Source: Sulfurovum sp. bin170 (GTDB lineage Bacteria; Campylobacterota; Campylobacteria; Campylobacterales; Sulfurovaceae). From it: 7,181 nucleotides of DNA. The position numbers and the translations under genes were made by a program. Positions 1 to 6,141 of the stretch are shown in pieces. The notes under the pieces are model-generated. The model saw nothing but the letters and a program-made list of their open reading frames with translations, was not told the origin of the DNA and did not search any database. Location: contig NZ_JAACKB010000402.1 in assembly GCF_010892395.1 (NCBI RefSeq), positions 1 through 7,181 of the forward strand. Reading direction: 5' to 3'. Each line of letters begins with the position of its first letter. Positions within the stretch are counted from its first letter, which is position 1.

Positions 1-107
1 TGAACATCTGAAAAGGCATATAGTGCCAAAAAATAAAAAGCCAAACCTATCACAAATGCATATATAATAAGCCGATAACTCTCCAGAAATGATTTCAGTT
101 TACTCAT
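1..107 (-). CDS. Partial membrane protein of unknown function (N-terminus only)
   Basis: Reading the minus strand from an ATG at 107-105 gives 35 codons with no stop before the window ends, so this is the 5' part of a gene continuing to the left. A good ribosome binding site, GGAG, lies 5 nt before the ATG (minus strand, 116-113). The peptide starts MSKLKSFLESYRLIIYAF and then continues through a long hydrophobic run (about residues 13-32) ending in ALYAFSDV. This looks like a short basic cytoplasmic tail followed by one membrane-spanning helix or uncleaved signal anchor. Nothing identifies the family: it could be a sensor, a cell-envelope protein or a transporter subunit. The gene is divergent from the Uma2 gene, sharing an 83-bp intergenic region. 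Confidence is in the gene being real, not in any function. Confidence 0.6.
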   Translation of the reverse strand, partial: MSKLKSFLESYRLIIYAFVIGLAFYFLALYAFSDV

Positions 108-114
108 GATTTCT

Positions 115-134
115 CCAATATTTTTGAATATTGG
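115..134. repeat. Perfect 20-bp palindrome in the divergent promoter region
   Basis: CCAATATT and AATATTGG, separated by TTTG, form a perfect 8-bp inverted repeat. It overlaps the GG of the ribosome binding site of the leftward partial gene and abuts that gene's candidate -10, so it would span its transcription start. The position is typical of a repressor operator; a translational hairpin is the alternative. No regulator is encoded nearby in the window. Confidence 0.5.
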
Positions 135-140
135 ATAATA
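135..140 (-). promoter_or_regulatory. Candidate -10 box for the leftward partial gene
   Basis: TATTAT on the minus strand (context GCTATTATCC) differs from TATAAT at one position. It lies 27 nt upstream of the start codon at 107, predicting a leader of about 20 nt. No convincing -35 is visible, which is common in Campylobacterota. Confidence 0.35.
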
Positions 141-163
141 GCATAAAGTTTAAAAAATTACAG

Positions 164-169
164 TATAAT
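164..169 (+). promoter_or_regulatory. Candidate -10 box for the Uma2 gene
   Basis: A perfect TATAAT (context CAGTATAATAGGG) lies 21 nt upstream of the ATG at 191. It predicts transcription starting near 176, just ahead of the AAGGAG at 178-183. Because it is downstream of the TTG codon at 131, it supports the shorter gene model. Confidence 0.55.
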
Positions 170-177
170 AGGGCAAA

Positions 178-183
178 AAGGAG
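178..183 (+). promoter_or_regulatory. Ribosome binding site that decides the Uma2 start
   Basis: AAGGAG is a near-complete Shine-Dalgarno sequence 7 nt before the ATG at 191. The upstream in-frame TTG at 131 has no comparable site, so 191 is the chosen start. Confidence 0.75.
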
Positions 184-190
184 CCATAAT

Positions 191-739
191 ATGGAAGCTC
201 TACAATATGAAAATTTTCAATACTACAAATACAGAGACTACAAAAAATGGGAGGGGCGTTGGGAGCTTATAGATGGTATACCCTACGCAATGGCTCCTGC
301 TCCATATCCAAAACATCAAAGAGTAGTAGTTCACTTTTGGAGAGAGCTTGATAGAAACTTGGTGTGTTCTGATAAAAGTTGTGAAGTCTATATAGCCCCA
401 GTGGATTGGAAGATAGATGATAGCACCGTGGTGCAACCTGATGTAGCACTCTTTTGTGAAGATATAAGAAAACAATTTTTCTCAAAAACCCCACCACTTA
501 TTGTTGAGGTACTATCAAAATCAACAGCACTCAAAGATGTAACTACAAAGATGAAACTATACGAGAGAGAGGGTGTGCAGTTCTATATTATAGTTGAGCC
601 AAATTTGGAGATAAGCGATATATTTAGACTTGTTGGTGGTAAGTATAAGCTTATGAAGAAAGCTACTAAAGAGGATAGTTATAAATTTGAGCTTTCTGAT
701 GAGTGTAGTACAGAAGTGGATTTTTCTACGATTTTTTGA
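191..739 (+). CDS. Uma2-family protein, putative PD-(D/E)XK nuclease
   Basis: This 182-residue protein matches the Uma2 (DUF820) family, whose fold is that of restriction-endonuclease-like PD-(D/E)XK nucleases. Visible family features in order are E25 in the early WELIDG segment, H42, the QPDV motif with D84, the IVEVLSKST strand with E106 followed by D116 and K120, then Y124, G128 and a YIIVEP segment (132-137). The D84/E106 pair plus the nearby lysine are the likely metal-binding and catalytic residues. The length is normal for the family, so it appears intact. The start at 191 is preferred over TTG at 131 because both the TATAAT and the AAGGAG lie between them. Physiological roles of Uma2 proteins are largely unknown; they are abundant in cyanobacteria and patchy elsewhere, so acquisition by transfer is possible. 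No methylase, toxin or transposase partner lies beside it. It has its own promoter, and the helicase downstream is 290 bp away. Confidence 0.85.
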   Translation: MEALQYENFQYYKYRDYKKWEGRWELIDGIPYAMAPAPYPKHQRVVVHFWRELDRNLVCSDKSCEVYIAPVDWKIDDSTVVQPDVALFCEDIRKQFFSKTPPLIVEVLSKSTALKDVTTKMKLYEREGVQFYIIVEPNLEISDIFRLVGGKYKLMKKATKEDSYKFELSDECSTEVDFSTIF

Positions 740-759
740 TTTAGATTCTTGCAAAACTA

Positions 760-800
760 GGAAACGATGGCTTTATCCTTGTCATGTTCGGGACTGAAGT
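760..800 (+). repeat. Dispersed repeat unit A (incomplete at its right end)
   Basis: It begins GGAAACGATGGCTTTATCC and continues to TTCGGGACTGAAGTC, matching the family up to and including the second palindrome. The expected TCCGATTCC end is missing and replaced by AAATGCCAATGAATTA. The first arm has a G-to-T change (GGCTTTATCC) that breaks its symmetry, so this copy looks degenerate. Confidence 0.7.
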
Positions 801-827
801 CAAATGCCAATGAATTAAGCTTTTTTT

Positions 828-862
828 GAACCAAATAGTTCGGGTGTAAACACGCCGATTCC
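828..862 (+). repeat. Dispersed repeat unit B (first arm deleted)
   Basis: GAACC is followed directly by AAATAGTTCGGG, then GTGTAAACAC and GCCGATTCC. Compared with the unit at 4500-4549 read on the opposite strand, it lacks the GATGGCTTTAGCCTCGC segment but keeps the linker, second arm and end. The seven-T run just before it (821-827) also matches the A run flanking the 4500-4549 copy. Confidence 0.7.
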
Positions 863-883
863 AAAAATGCGGATTGCATATAA

Positions 884-941
884 GGAAACGATGGCTTCAG
901 CCTCGCTAATTCATTGGCATTGGACTGAAGTCTCCGATTCC
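884..941 (+). repeat. Dispersed repeat unit C (complete, long linker)
   Basis: It begins GGAAACGATGGCTTCAGCC and ends GGACTGAAGTC then TCCGATTCC. Both arms are intact palindromes (GGCTTCAGCC and GACTGAAGTC). The linker between them is longer than in other units (58 bp in total against 50-51) and contains the inverted partner of 803-817. Confidence 0.75.
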
Positions 942-1007
942 AAATGAGTTTTGCAAGAAATCTGATATATTTTCGATAACAACAAGAATAAACAGATAGA
1001 ATATGAA

Positions 1008-1013
1008 TATAAT
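1008..1013 (+). promoter_or_regulatory. Weak candidate -10 box for the helicase gene
   Basis: A perfect TATAAT sits only 16 nt before the ATG at 1030, so the start of transcription would fall on the ribosome binding site AAGG (1018-1021). That spacing is awkward. TATATT at 965-970, inside the right edge of the repeat cluster, is an alternative. Confidence 0.25.
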
Positions 1014-1029
1014 CTAAAAGGTATCAAAA

Positions 1030-2730
1030 ATGGAACAGGCAACAGCTCTAAATATCCTAAAATCGGGATTTAATGTCTTTATCACAGGTTCAGCAGGTAC
1101 AGGAAAAACTTATCTGCTAAACCAGTATATCCAATACCTAAAAGAGCGACAAGTCATCCCTGCTATCGTCGCACCCACAGGGATAGCTGCCTCTCATCTA
1201 AAGGGTCAAACTATCCACTCCTTTTTTGGTATAGGGATTCGTGAGGTTGTGGAAGATGGATTTATTGAGGTGCTACTACAGAGAAAATACCTACGCACAC
1301 GCTTTAATGCACTTGATATATTGATTATAGATGAGATTTCGATGGTCTCTCCTGAGCTCTTCTCATCTATGGATAGAGTGCTTCAAGCTTTCAAAAACTC
1401 GTCTAAACCTTTTGGAGGTGTTCAGGTTATCGCTTCTGGTGATTTTTTTCAGCTTCCTCCTATCTCCAAAGTACCAAAAGAGAAACGATTTGCTTGGCAG
1501 TCTCCATCTTGGAGAGATTTGGACTTTAGAACCTGTTACTTAGAGGTGAAATTTAGACAAGATGATGACAAACTAATAAGGGTACTTGATGATATACGAA
1601 GAGGAGTTATCAGTGAACTCTCATATCAGATACTAAACGATAGACATCTGCGTGAGCTTAATACAGACTATAAACCCACCAGACTATATACACACAATCT
1701 TGATGTAGATAGAATCAATAGTCTCGAACTTGAAAAGATAACTCTTCCACCTAGAGATTATAGTCACATTTCAAGAGGGTCAAAGAAAAATATAGAGAAG
1801 ATATTCAACTCATCTCTTGTTCTAGAGAACTTAAGTCTGAAAAAAGGTGCTGTTGTTATCTTTATCAAAAATAGTCTAGAACAGGGGTATGTAAATGGAA
1901 CCACAGGTGTGGTAGTTGGTTTTAGCAAAAGTGATGGAATGCCTATTGTCAAAACCTCATCAGGAAAAAAAATTTTCGTAGGTCTTGATGAGTGGTCTAT
2001 AGAGAATGAAGATGGAGAGATAATCGCTACAATATCCCAAGTTCCACTGCGTCTGGCATGGGCTATCACTATCCACAAATCACAAGGGATGACACTTGAC
2101 GCTGCAGAGATAGACTTGGGTAGAACCTTTGAAGTGGGTCAAGGGTATGTTGCACTATCACGAATAAAAAATATTGATGGGCTACGGCTGATGGGATTAA
2201 ATGATATGGCACTAACGGTAGACCCACTAATTCTAAAAATAGATGACCGAATCAAATCTGCTTCACAAAGAGCCAAAAAAGAGGTAGAGGCGTTTTTGAA
2301 TCTTGACAAGATACAGAGAAATCATATCTTGGCATCTGGAGGGACGATTGATGAGTCTAATATTAGAGATGATAGAAAAAGAAAATTTGCTATAAAAGAT
2401 AAAAAAATTCCTACACATATACAGACAAAAAATCTTATCGACAAAGTAGATAGCATCAAAGAGATAGCAAAAGCTAGAGGTGTGACAGAGAAGACGATTG
2501 TTGGTCACCTAAGTAAATTAAAAAAACAAGATAGCTCTTTAGACTTATCAAAATTCAAACTAGATTCAAAAAATTTTGAGATTACTATAAGTAATATAAA
2601 AAAAATAAAGGCAACAAAAAATGAGAAATATTTTACAGAAGAGGGAAGGCTTAAACTACAAGAGGTTTTTCATGGGCTAAATAGAGAGGTGAGTTATAAT
2701 GAGATTCGTTTAGCTATTTTATTTGTCTAG
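1030..2730 (+). CDS. Pif1-like SF1B helicase with C-terminal HTH domain
   Basis: The 566-residue protein is an ATP-dependent DNA helicase of the Pif1/RecD-like superfamily 1B. Visible motifs are Walker A GSAGTGKT (20-27), motif Ia APTGIAA (48-54), Walker B DEIS (101-104), motif III GDFFQLPP (137-144), FRQ (175-177), VNGTTG (288-293), the ITIHKSQGMTLD segment (346-357) and motif VI GQGYVALSR (370-378) with the arginine finger R378. After about residue 405 comes a lysine-rich linker, then about 465-500 a helix-turn-helix like the HTH_40 domain at the C-terminus of some RecQ and Pif1-like helicases (DSIKEIAKARGVTEKTIVGH). All ATPase motifs are intact, so it should be active. Likely roles are genome maintenance: unwinding 5' overhangs, G-quadruplexes or R-loops. 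The start is supported by AAGG 8 nt upstream. It lies 290 bp after Uma2 and is convergent with ilvC, so it is probably transcribed alone. Confidence 0.92.
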   Translation: MEQATALNILKSGFNVFITGSAGTGKTYLLNQYIQYLKERQVIPAIVAPTGIAASHLKGQTIHSFFGIGIREVVEDGFIEVLLQRKYLRTRFNALDILIIDEISMVSPELFSSMDRVLQAFKNSSKPFGGVQVIASGDFFQLPPISKVPKEKRFAWQSPSWRDLDFRTCYLEVKFRQDDDKLIRVLDDIRRGVISELSYQILNDRHLRELNTDYKPTRLYTHNLDVDRINSLELEKITLPPRDYSHISRGSKKNIEKIFNSSLVLENLSLKKGAVVIFIKNSLEQGYVNGTTGVVVGFSKSDGMPIVKTSSGKKIFVGLDEWSIENEDGEIIATISQVPLRLAWAITIHKSQGMTLDAAEIDLGRTFEVGQGYVALSRIKNIDGLRLMGLNDMALTVDPLILKIDDRIKSASQRAKKEVEAFLNLDKIQRNHILASGGTIDESNIRDDRKRKFAIKDKKIPTHIQTKNLIDKVDSIKEIAKARGVTEKTIVGHLSKLKKQDSSLDLSKFKLDSKNFEITISNIKKIKATKNEKYFTEEGRLKLQEVFHGLNREVSYNEIRLAILFV

Positions 2731-2761
2731 TGTGGATATCTCTACCCACAAAAAATATTTA

Positions 2762-2812
2762 GGAACCGATGGCTTTAGCCTCGTTTTGTTTGGGACTGAA
2801 GTCTCCGATTCC
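2762..2812 (+). repeat. Dispersed repeat unit F (complete, 51 bp)
   Basis: It starts GGAACCGATGGCTTTAGCC and ends GGGACTGAAGTC then TCCGATTCC, with both 10-bp palindromic arms perfect. Its reverse complement differs from the copy at 4427-4477 at only one of 51 positions. It fills the gap between the convergent helicase and ilvC genes, 31 nt after the helicase stop and 13 nt beyond the ilvC stop. There is no U-run beside it, so it is not an ordinary intrinsic terminator. Confidence 0.85.
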
Positions 2813-2825
2813 AAAAAGTCCAATA

Positions 2826-3889
<1,064 letters not shown>

Positions 3890-3925
3890 GCGTAAGGTTG
3901 CTTATACACTTAAAATAATTATGGG

Positions 3926-3931
3926 TATAAT
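3926..3931 (+). promoter_or_regulatory. Candidate -10 box for the nfeD-SPFH genes
   Basis: A perfect TATAAT (context GGGTATAATATAC) lies 35 nt upstream of the nfeD ATG. It faces away from the ilvC promoter, with 36 bp between the two -10 boxes, so the two transcripts share a compact divergent control region. No palindromic operator stands out. Confidence 0.55.
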
Positions 3932-3966
3932 ATACTTTAACGAATTATATTTATTTTGGAGATATT

Positions 3967-4419
3967 ATGTTAGAATTTTTAACCGAAAATCTACTCTGGT
4001 GGCACTGGATTATATTTGGTATTTTGCTTATTACTGTTGAGATATTTATAGGCACATTTTTTATGCTTGGATTGGGAGTTGCGGCCATTATTGTAGGGGC
4101 AATAGTTTTTTTCTATCCTTTAACTTTGGAGATAGAGCTTATAATATGGATGCTATTATCTCTAGTCTCTATTGCGATATGGTTCAAATATCTAAGAGAC
4201 AAAAGCGTAGAGAACTCTGGACAATCCAACTACTCACTAAAGACTAGAGGAACTATAGAGGAGCCAATATCTGCTTATGGTAGAGGAAAAGTTAAATTTG
4301 ATAGACCAGTTTTGGGTAATACCATTTGGCATGCTACTGCTAATCATGATATTAGCTTGACAAGTCGCGTCAAGATTATTGAGGTAAAAGGTCAACTCAT
4401 AGAGGTTGAAGAGATTTAA
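3967..4419 (+). CDS. NfeD-family membrane protein (short form)
   Basis: This 150-residue protein has the layout of a short NfeD: three predicted membrane helices at about residues 10-29, 31-50 and 56-73, then a soluble C-terminal region (about 90-150) resembling the NfeD OB-fold, including GRGKVKFD and the NTIWHATAN segment. It lacks the N-terminal ClpP-like protease domain of long NfeD proteins. Short NfeD proteins are typically encoded next to an SPFH/stomatin gene, as E. coli ybbJ is beside qmcA, and are thought to interact with the SPFH oligomer at the membrane. That pairing is seen here with the gene at 4577. The start has GGAG 5 nt upstream. The exact cellular role is not established; membrane quality control or microdomain organisation are proposals. 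Confidence 0.88.
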   Translation: MLEFLTENLLWWHWIIFGILLITVEIFIGTFFMLGLGVAAIIVGAIVFFYPLTLEIELIIWMLLSLVSIAIWFKYLRDKSVENSGQSNYSLKTRGTIEEPISAYGRGKVKFDRPVLGNTIWHATANHDISLTSRVKIIEVKGQLIEVEEI

Positions 4420-4426
4420 AACACTT

Positions 4427-4477
4427 GGAATCGGAGACTTCAGTCCCGAACAAAACGAGGCTAAAGCCATCGGTTCC
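4427..4477 (-). repeat. Dispersed repeat unit D (complete, 51 bp)
   Basis: On the plus strand it reads GGAATCGGAGACTTCAGTCC ... GAGGCTAAAGCC, ending ATCGGTTCC. It begins 7 nt after the nfeD stop. As RNA in the nfeD sense its ends pair as GGAAUCG with CGGUUCC (7 bp including a U-G wobble), enclosing two small palindromic arms. It is identical at 50 of 51 positions to the reverse complement of 2762-2812. Strand is given relative to the orientation of the 2762 copy. Confidence 0.85.
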
Positions 4478-4499
4478 TTATATACAATACTGAATTTTC

Positions 4500-4549
4500 G
4501 GAATCGGCGTGTTTACACCCGAACTAGCGAGGCTAAAGCCATCGGTTCC
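4500..4549 (-). repeat. Dispersed repeat unit E (complete, alternative arm)
   Basis: It has the same ends and the same GGCTAAAGCC arm as its neighbour at 4427, but the other arm is GTGTTTACAC instead of GACTTCAGTC, and the linker is GAACTAGC. It is the second member of a tandem pair separated by 22 nt, and ends 27 nt before the SPFH start codon. The plus-strand ends are GGAATCGG and CGGTTCC. Confidence 0.85.
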
Positions 4550-4576
4550 AAAAAAATAGAATAAAAGGAATTTAAA

Positions 4577-5431
4577 ATGGAAGCTTTAAATATATTAGTC
4601 ATACTACTCATCGGTCTCATTGTCACTCTATACAAAGGAATCAAAATTGTCCCCCAAGGCGAAGAGTGGGTTGTGGAGAAACTAGGAAAATTCAGTAAAA
4701 CGCTCACCCCTGGGCTAAATCTCATTATCCCATTTATAGAAGATGTAAGAGCTAGAATCTCTACACGAGACATCATCATGGACATTCCTCAACAAGAGGT
4801 AATCACCAAAGACAACGCCGTTATCCGTACCAATGCCATCGCTTTTGTGCGTGTTACCAACCCAAAAGATGCTATATATGGCGTTGAAAACTTCAAATTA
4901 GCAATCTCTAGTCTTATTATGACCACTCTACGGTCTATTATTGGAGAAATGGCACTAGATGAAGCACTCTCAAATCGTGAGACGATAAAAGCTAGACTAA
5001 AAGATAGTATCATAGATGATGTGGCAGATTGGGGAGTGACGGTTAAATCTGTAGAGATTCAAGATATCAACCCAAGTGGCTCAATGCAAGATTCGATGGA
5101 ACGCCAAGCAGCAGCCGAAAGAGAGCGAAGAGCCATAGAAACCACAGCAGAGGGTAATAAAAATGCAGCGATATTAGAGGCACAAGGAGAGCTAGAGGCA
5201 GCTAAACTAGAAGCACAAGCACAAGTAGCTCTAGCAGAAGCATCTGCTAAAGCTATGAAAATGATTGCTCTAGCAACAGATGGCAAAGAACTACCTGCTA
5301 TGTTCTTGCTTGGAGATAGATATATCAATACTTTAGAGAAGATGACTACATCTCCTAATGCTAAATTTGTAGTTTATCCTGCTGATATTCAATCAGCTAT
5401 CAGGGGTATGCTAGGCTCTATATCAAAATAG
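4577..5431 (+). CDS. SPFH/stomatin-like membrane protein (QmcA type)
   Basis: The 284-residue protein belongs to the SPFH (stomatin, prohibitin, flotillin, HflK/C) superfamily. An N-terminal hydrophobic anchor spans about residues 4-20, followed by the SPFH domain (about 22-180) with typical segments VPQGEEWVVEKLGKF, TPGLNLIIPF and IPQQEVITKDN. Residues 173-235 are rich in Ala, Glu, Lys and Arg and should form the long helical coiled-coil region through which these proteins form membrane rings. Length and order match the QmcA/paraslipin group. Its partner is the upstream nfeD-like gene, but the two are separated by 157 bp holding two repeat units, whereas such pairs are usually tightly packed. 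The ribosome binding site AAGGA lies 7 nt before the ATG. It has no enzymatic residues; a scaffold role in membrane microdomains or proteostasis is inferred from the family. Confidence 0.92.
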   Translation: MEALNILVILLIGLIVTLYKGIKIVPQGEEWVVEKLGKFSKTLTPGLNLIIPFIEDVRARISTRDIIMDIPQQEVITKDNAVIRTNAIAFVRVTNPKDAIYGVENFKLAISSLIMTTLRSIIGEMALDEALSNRETIKARLKDSIIDDVADWGVTVKSVEIQDINPSGSMQDSMERQAAAERERRAIETTAEGNKNAAILEAQGELEAAKLEAQAQVALAEASAKAMKMIALATDGKELPAMFLLGDRYINTLEKMTTSPNAKFVVYPADIQSAIRGMLGSISK

Positions 5432-5453
5432 ATAAAATTTAAGATTTAGTAGT

Positions 5454-5459
5454 TATAAT
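5454..5459 (+). promoter_or_regulatory. Candidate -10 box for the EI24-like gene
   Basis: A perfect TATAAT lies in the 50-bp gap after the SPFH stop and 22 nt before the next ATG. The gene may therefore have its own promoter besides any read-through from the SPFH gene. In such AT-rich DNA a chance match is possible. Confidence 0.35.
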
Positions 5460-5481
5460 CCATATTAAAAAATGGAATAAA

Positions 5482-6141
5482 ATGCACAAAACCATTGGAA
5501 AAACGACAAGAGACATTCTAAGCCTAAGAGTCTTAACATTTATCTTCACAATAGGTATAAGCTCTATATTGATATGGGTTACCATACTATGGAGTTTTTG
5601 GGAAGAGTTTGAAAACTTCGTAACATCCTATCTCTCATGGATTCCATGGGAATGGGCGCAAGATACAGTTGCATATATAGCTACTCCATTTGTTGGATAT
5701 ACCATGATTATTATCACTATATCCATACTAACATCTCTGTTTTCAGAGAGCCTTCTAATCTCTTTGGCTAAAAAGCACTATCCCAAACATAGAGATATAT
5801 ACTCTGTACCTATTATGGGTTCGATTATTGTAACTCTCAAATCTATTGGAATTTTTATTGTACTATTTATTATCCTCTTTCCTTTTACATTCATTCCTGT
5901 GTTAGGTCAAGTTCTTATGCTTTATCTATGGTCTATACTACTAAAAGCACCAACAGTATATGATGTAGGTGGACTATTTATAAATGATAAAAAGCTTCTA
6001 AAAAAGAGAAACAAAAAATCAACACTAATAGCTATGATTGCATCTCTATTTAACTATATACCGATACTAAATATCTTTGCACCTATATACGCACAGATAA
6101 TGTTCCTACACCATATTTTAGGTAACCCTGTTCCAAAGTAA
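5482..6141 (+). CDS. EI24/CysZ-like integral membrane protein
   Basis: The 219-residue protein is strongly hydrophobic, with likely membrane segments at about 18-38, 63-88, 118-138, 138-155 and 182-208. Its overall pattern and the C-terminal stretch NYIPILNIFAPIYAQIMFLH match the EI24 domain family, which includes the bacterial sulfate permease CysZ. A role in sulfate or sulfite uptake would be a family-based guess; no cys genes are adjacent, so the substrate is unknown. A basic cytoplasmic loop (KKLLKKRNKKS, 170-180) separates the last two segments. The ribosome binding site is weak (GGA about 5 nt before the ATG). Its last 24 bp overlap the end of ribD on the opposite strand, so the two reading frames share DNA tail-to-tail. 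Confidence 0.82.
   Translation: MHKTIGKTTRDILSLRVLTFIFTIGISSILIWVTILWSFWEEFENFVTSYLSWIPWEWAQDTVAYIATPFVGYTMIIITISILTSLFSESLLISLAKKHYPKHRDIYSVPIMGSIIVTLKSIGIFIVLFIILFPFTFIPVLGQVLMLYLWSILLKAPTVYDVGGLFINDKKLLKKRNKKSTLIAMIASLFNYIPILNIFAPIYAQIMFLHHILGNPVPK

Larger units (their letters stand above)
743..963. repeat. Nested inverted-repeat cluster (MITE-like arrangement)
   Basis: The gene-free gap between the Uma2 and helicase genes is almost entirely one symmetrical structure. The outer inverted repeat is TTCTTGCAAAACT at 746-758 against AGTTTTGCAAGAA at 947-959, extending to 743 and 963 with a single extra base. Inside it is a second inverted pair, AATGCCAATGAATTA at 803-817 against its complement at 907-921. 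Between and around these lie three members of the dispersed repeat family (760-800, 828-862, 884-941). No coding sequence or transposase is present. I found no clear target-site duplication, so mobile origin is only a suggestion. Confidence 0.6.

Noticed and set aside
131..190. Upstream TTG start giving a 202-residue Uma2 protein
   Set aside because: The TATAAT (164-169) and AAGGAG (178-183) both lie downstream of the TTG and point to the ATG at 191; the extra 20 residues do not resemble the family.
760..941. CRISPR array from the clustered repeats
   Set aside because: Units differ in length, carry internal palindromes, have related rather than unique spacers, and no cas gene is present.
2731..2752. 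Intrinsic terminator for the helicase gene (TGTGG ... CCACA followed by an A run)
   Set aside because: The stem is only 5 bp and the downstream run on the coding strand is A, not T; on the other strand the T run precedes the stem, so neither direction fits.
4478..4499. Promoter for the SPFH gene in the spacer between repeat units (TACAAT-like)
   Set aside because: The match is imperfect, and the related spacer at 863-883 has GCAAT instead and points away from the helicase gene, so spacer conservation does not track promoter function.
4427..4549. tRNA or tRNA-like gene because of the three-way fold
   Set aside because: The unit is only about 50 nt, the arms are 3-4 bp, and there is no T-loop, anticodon arm or CCA end.
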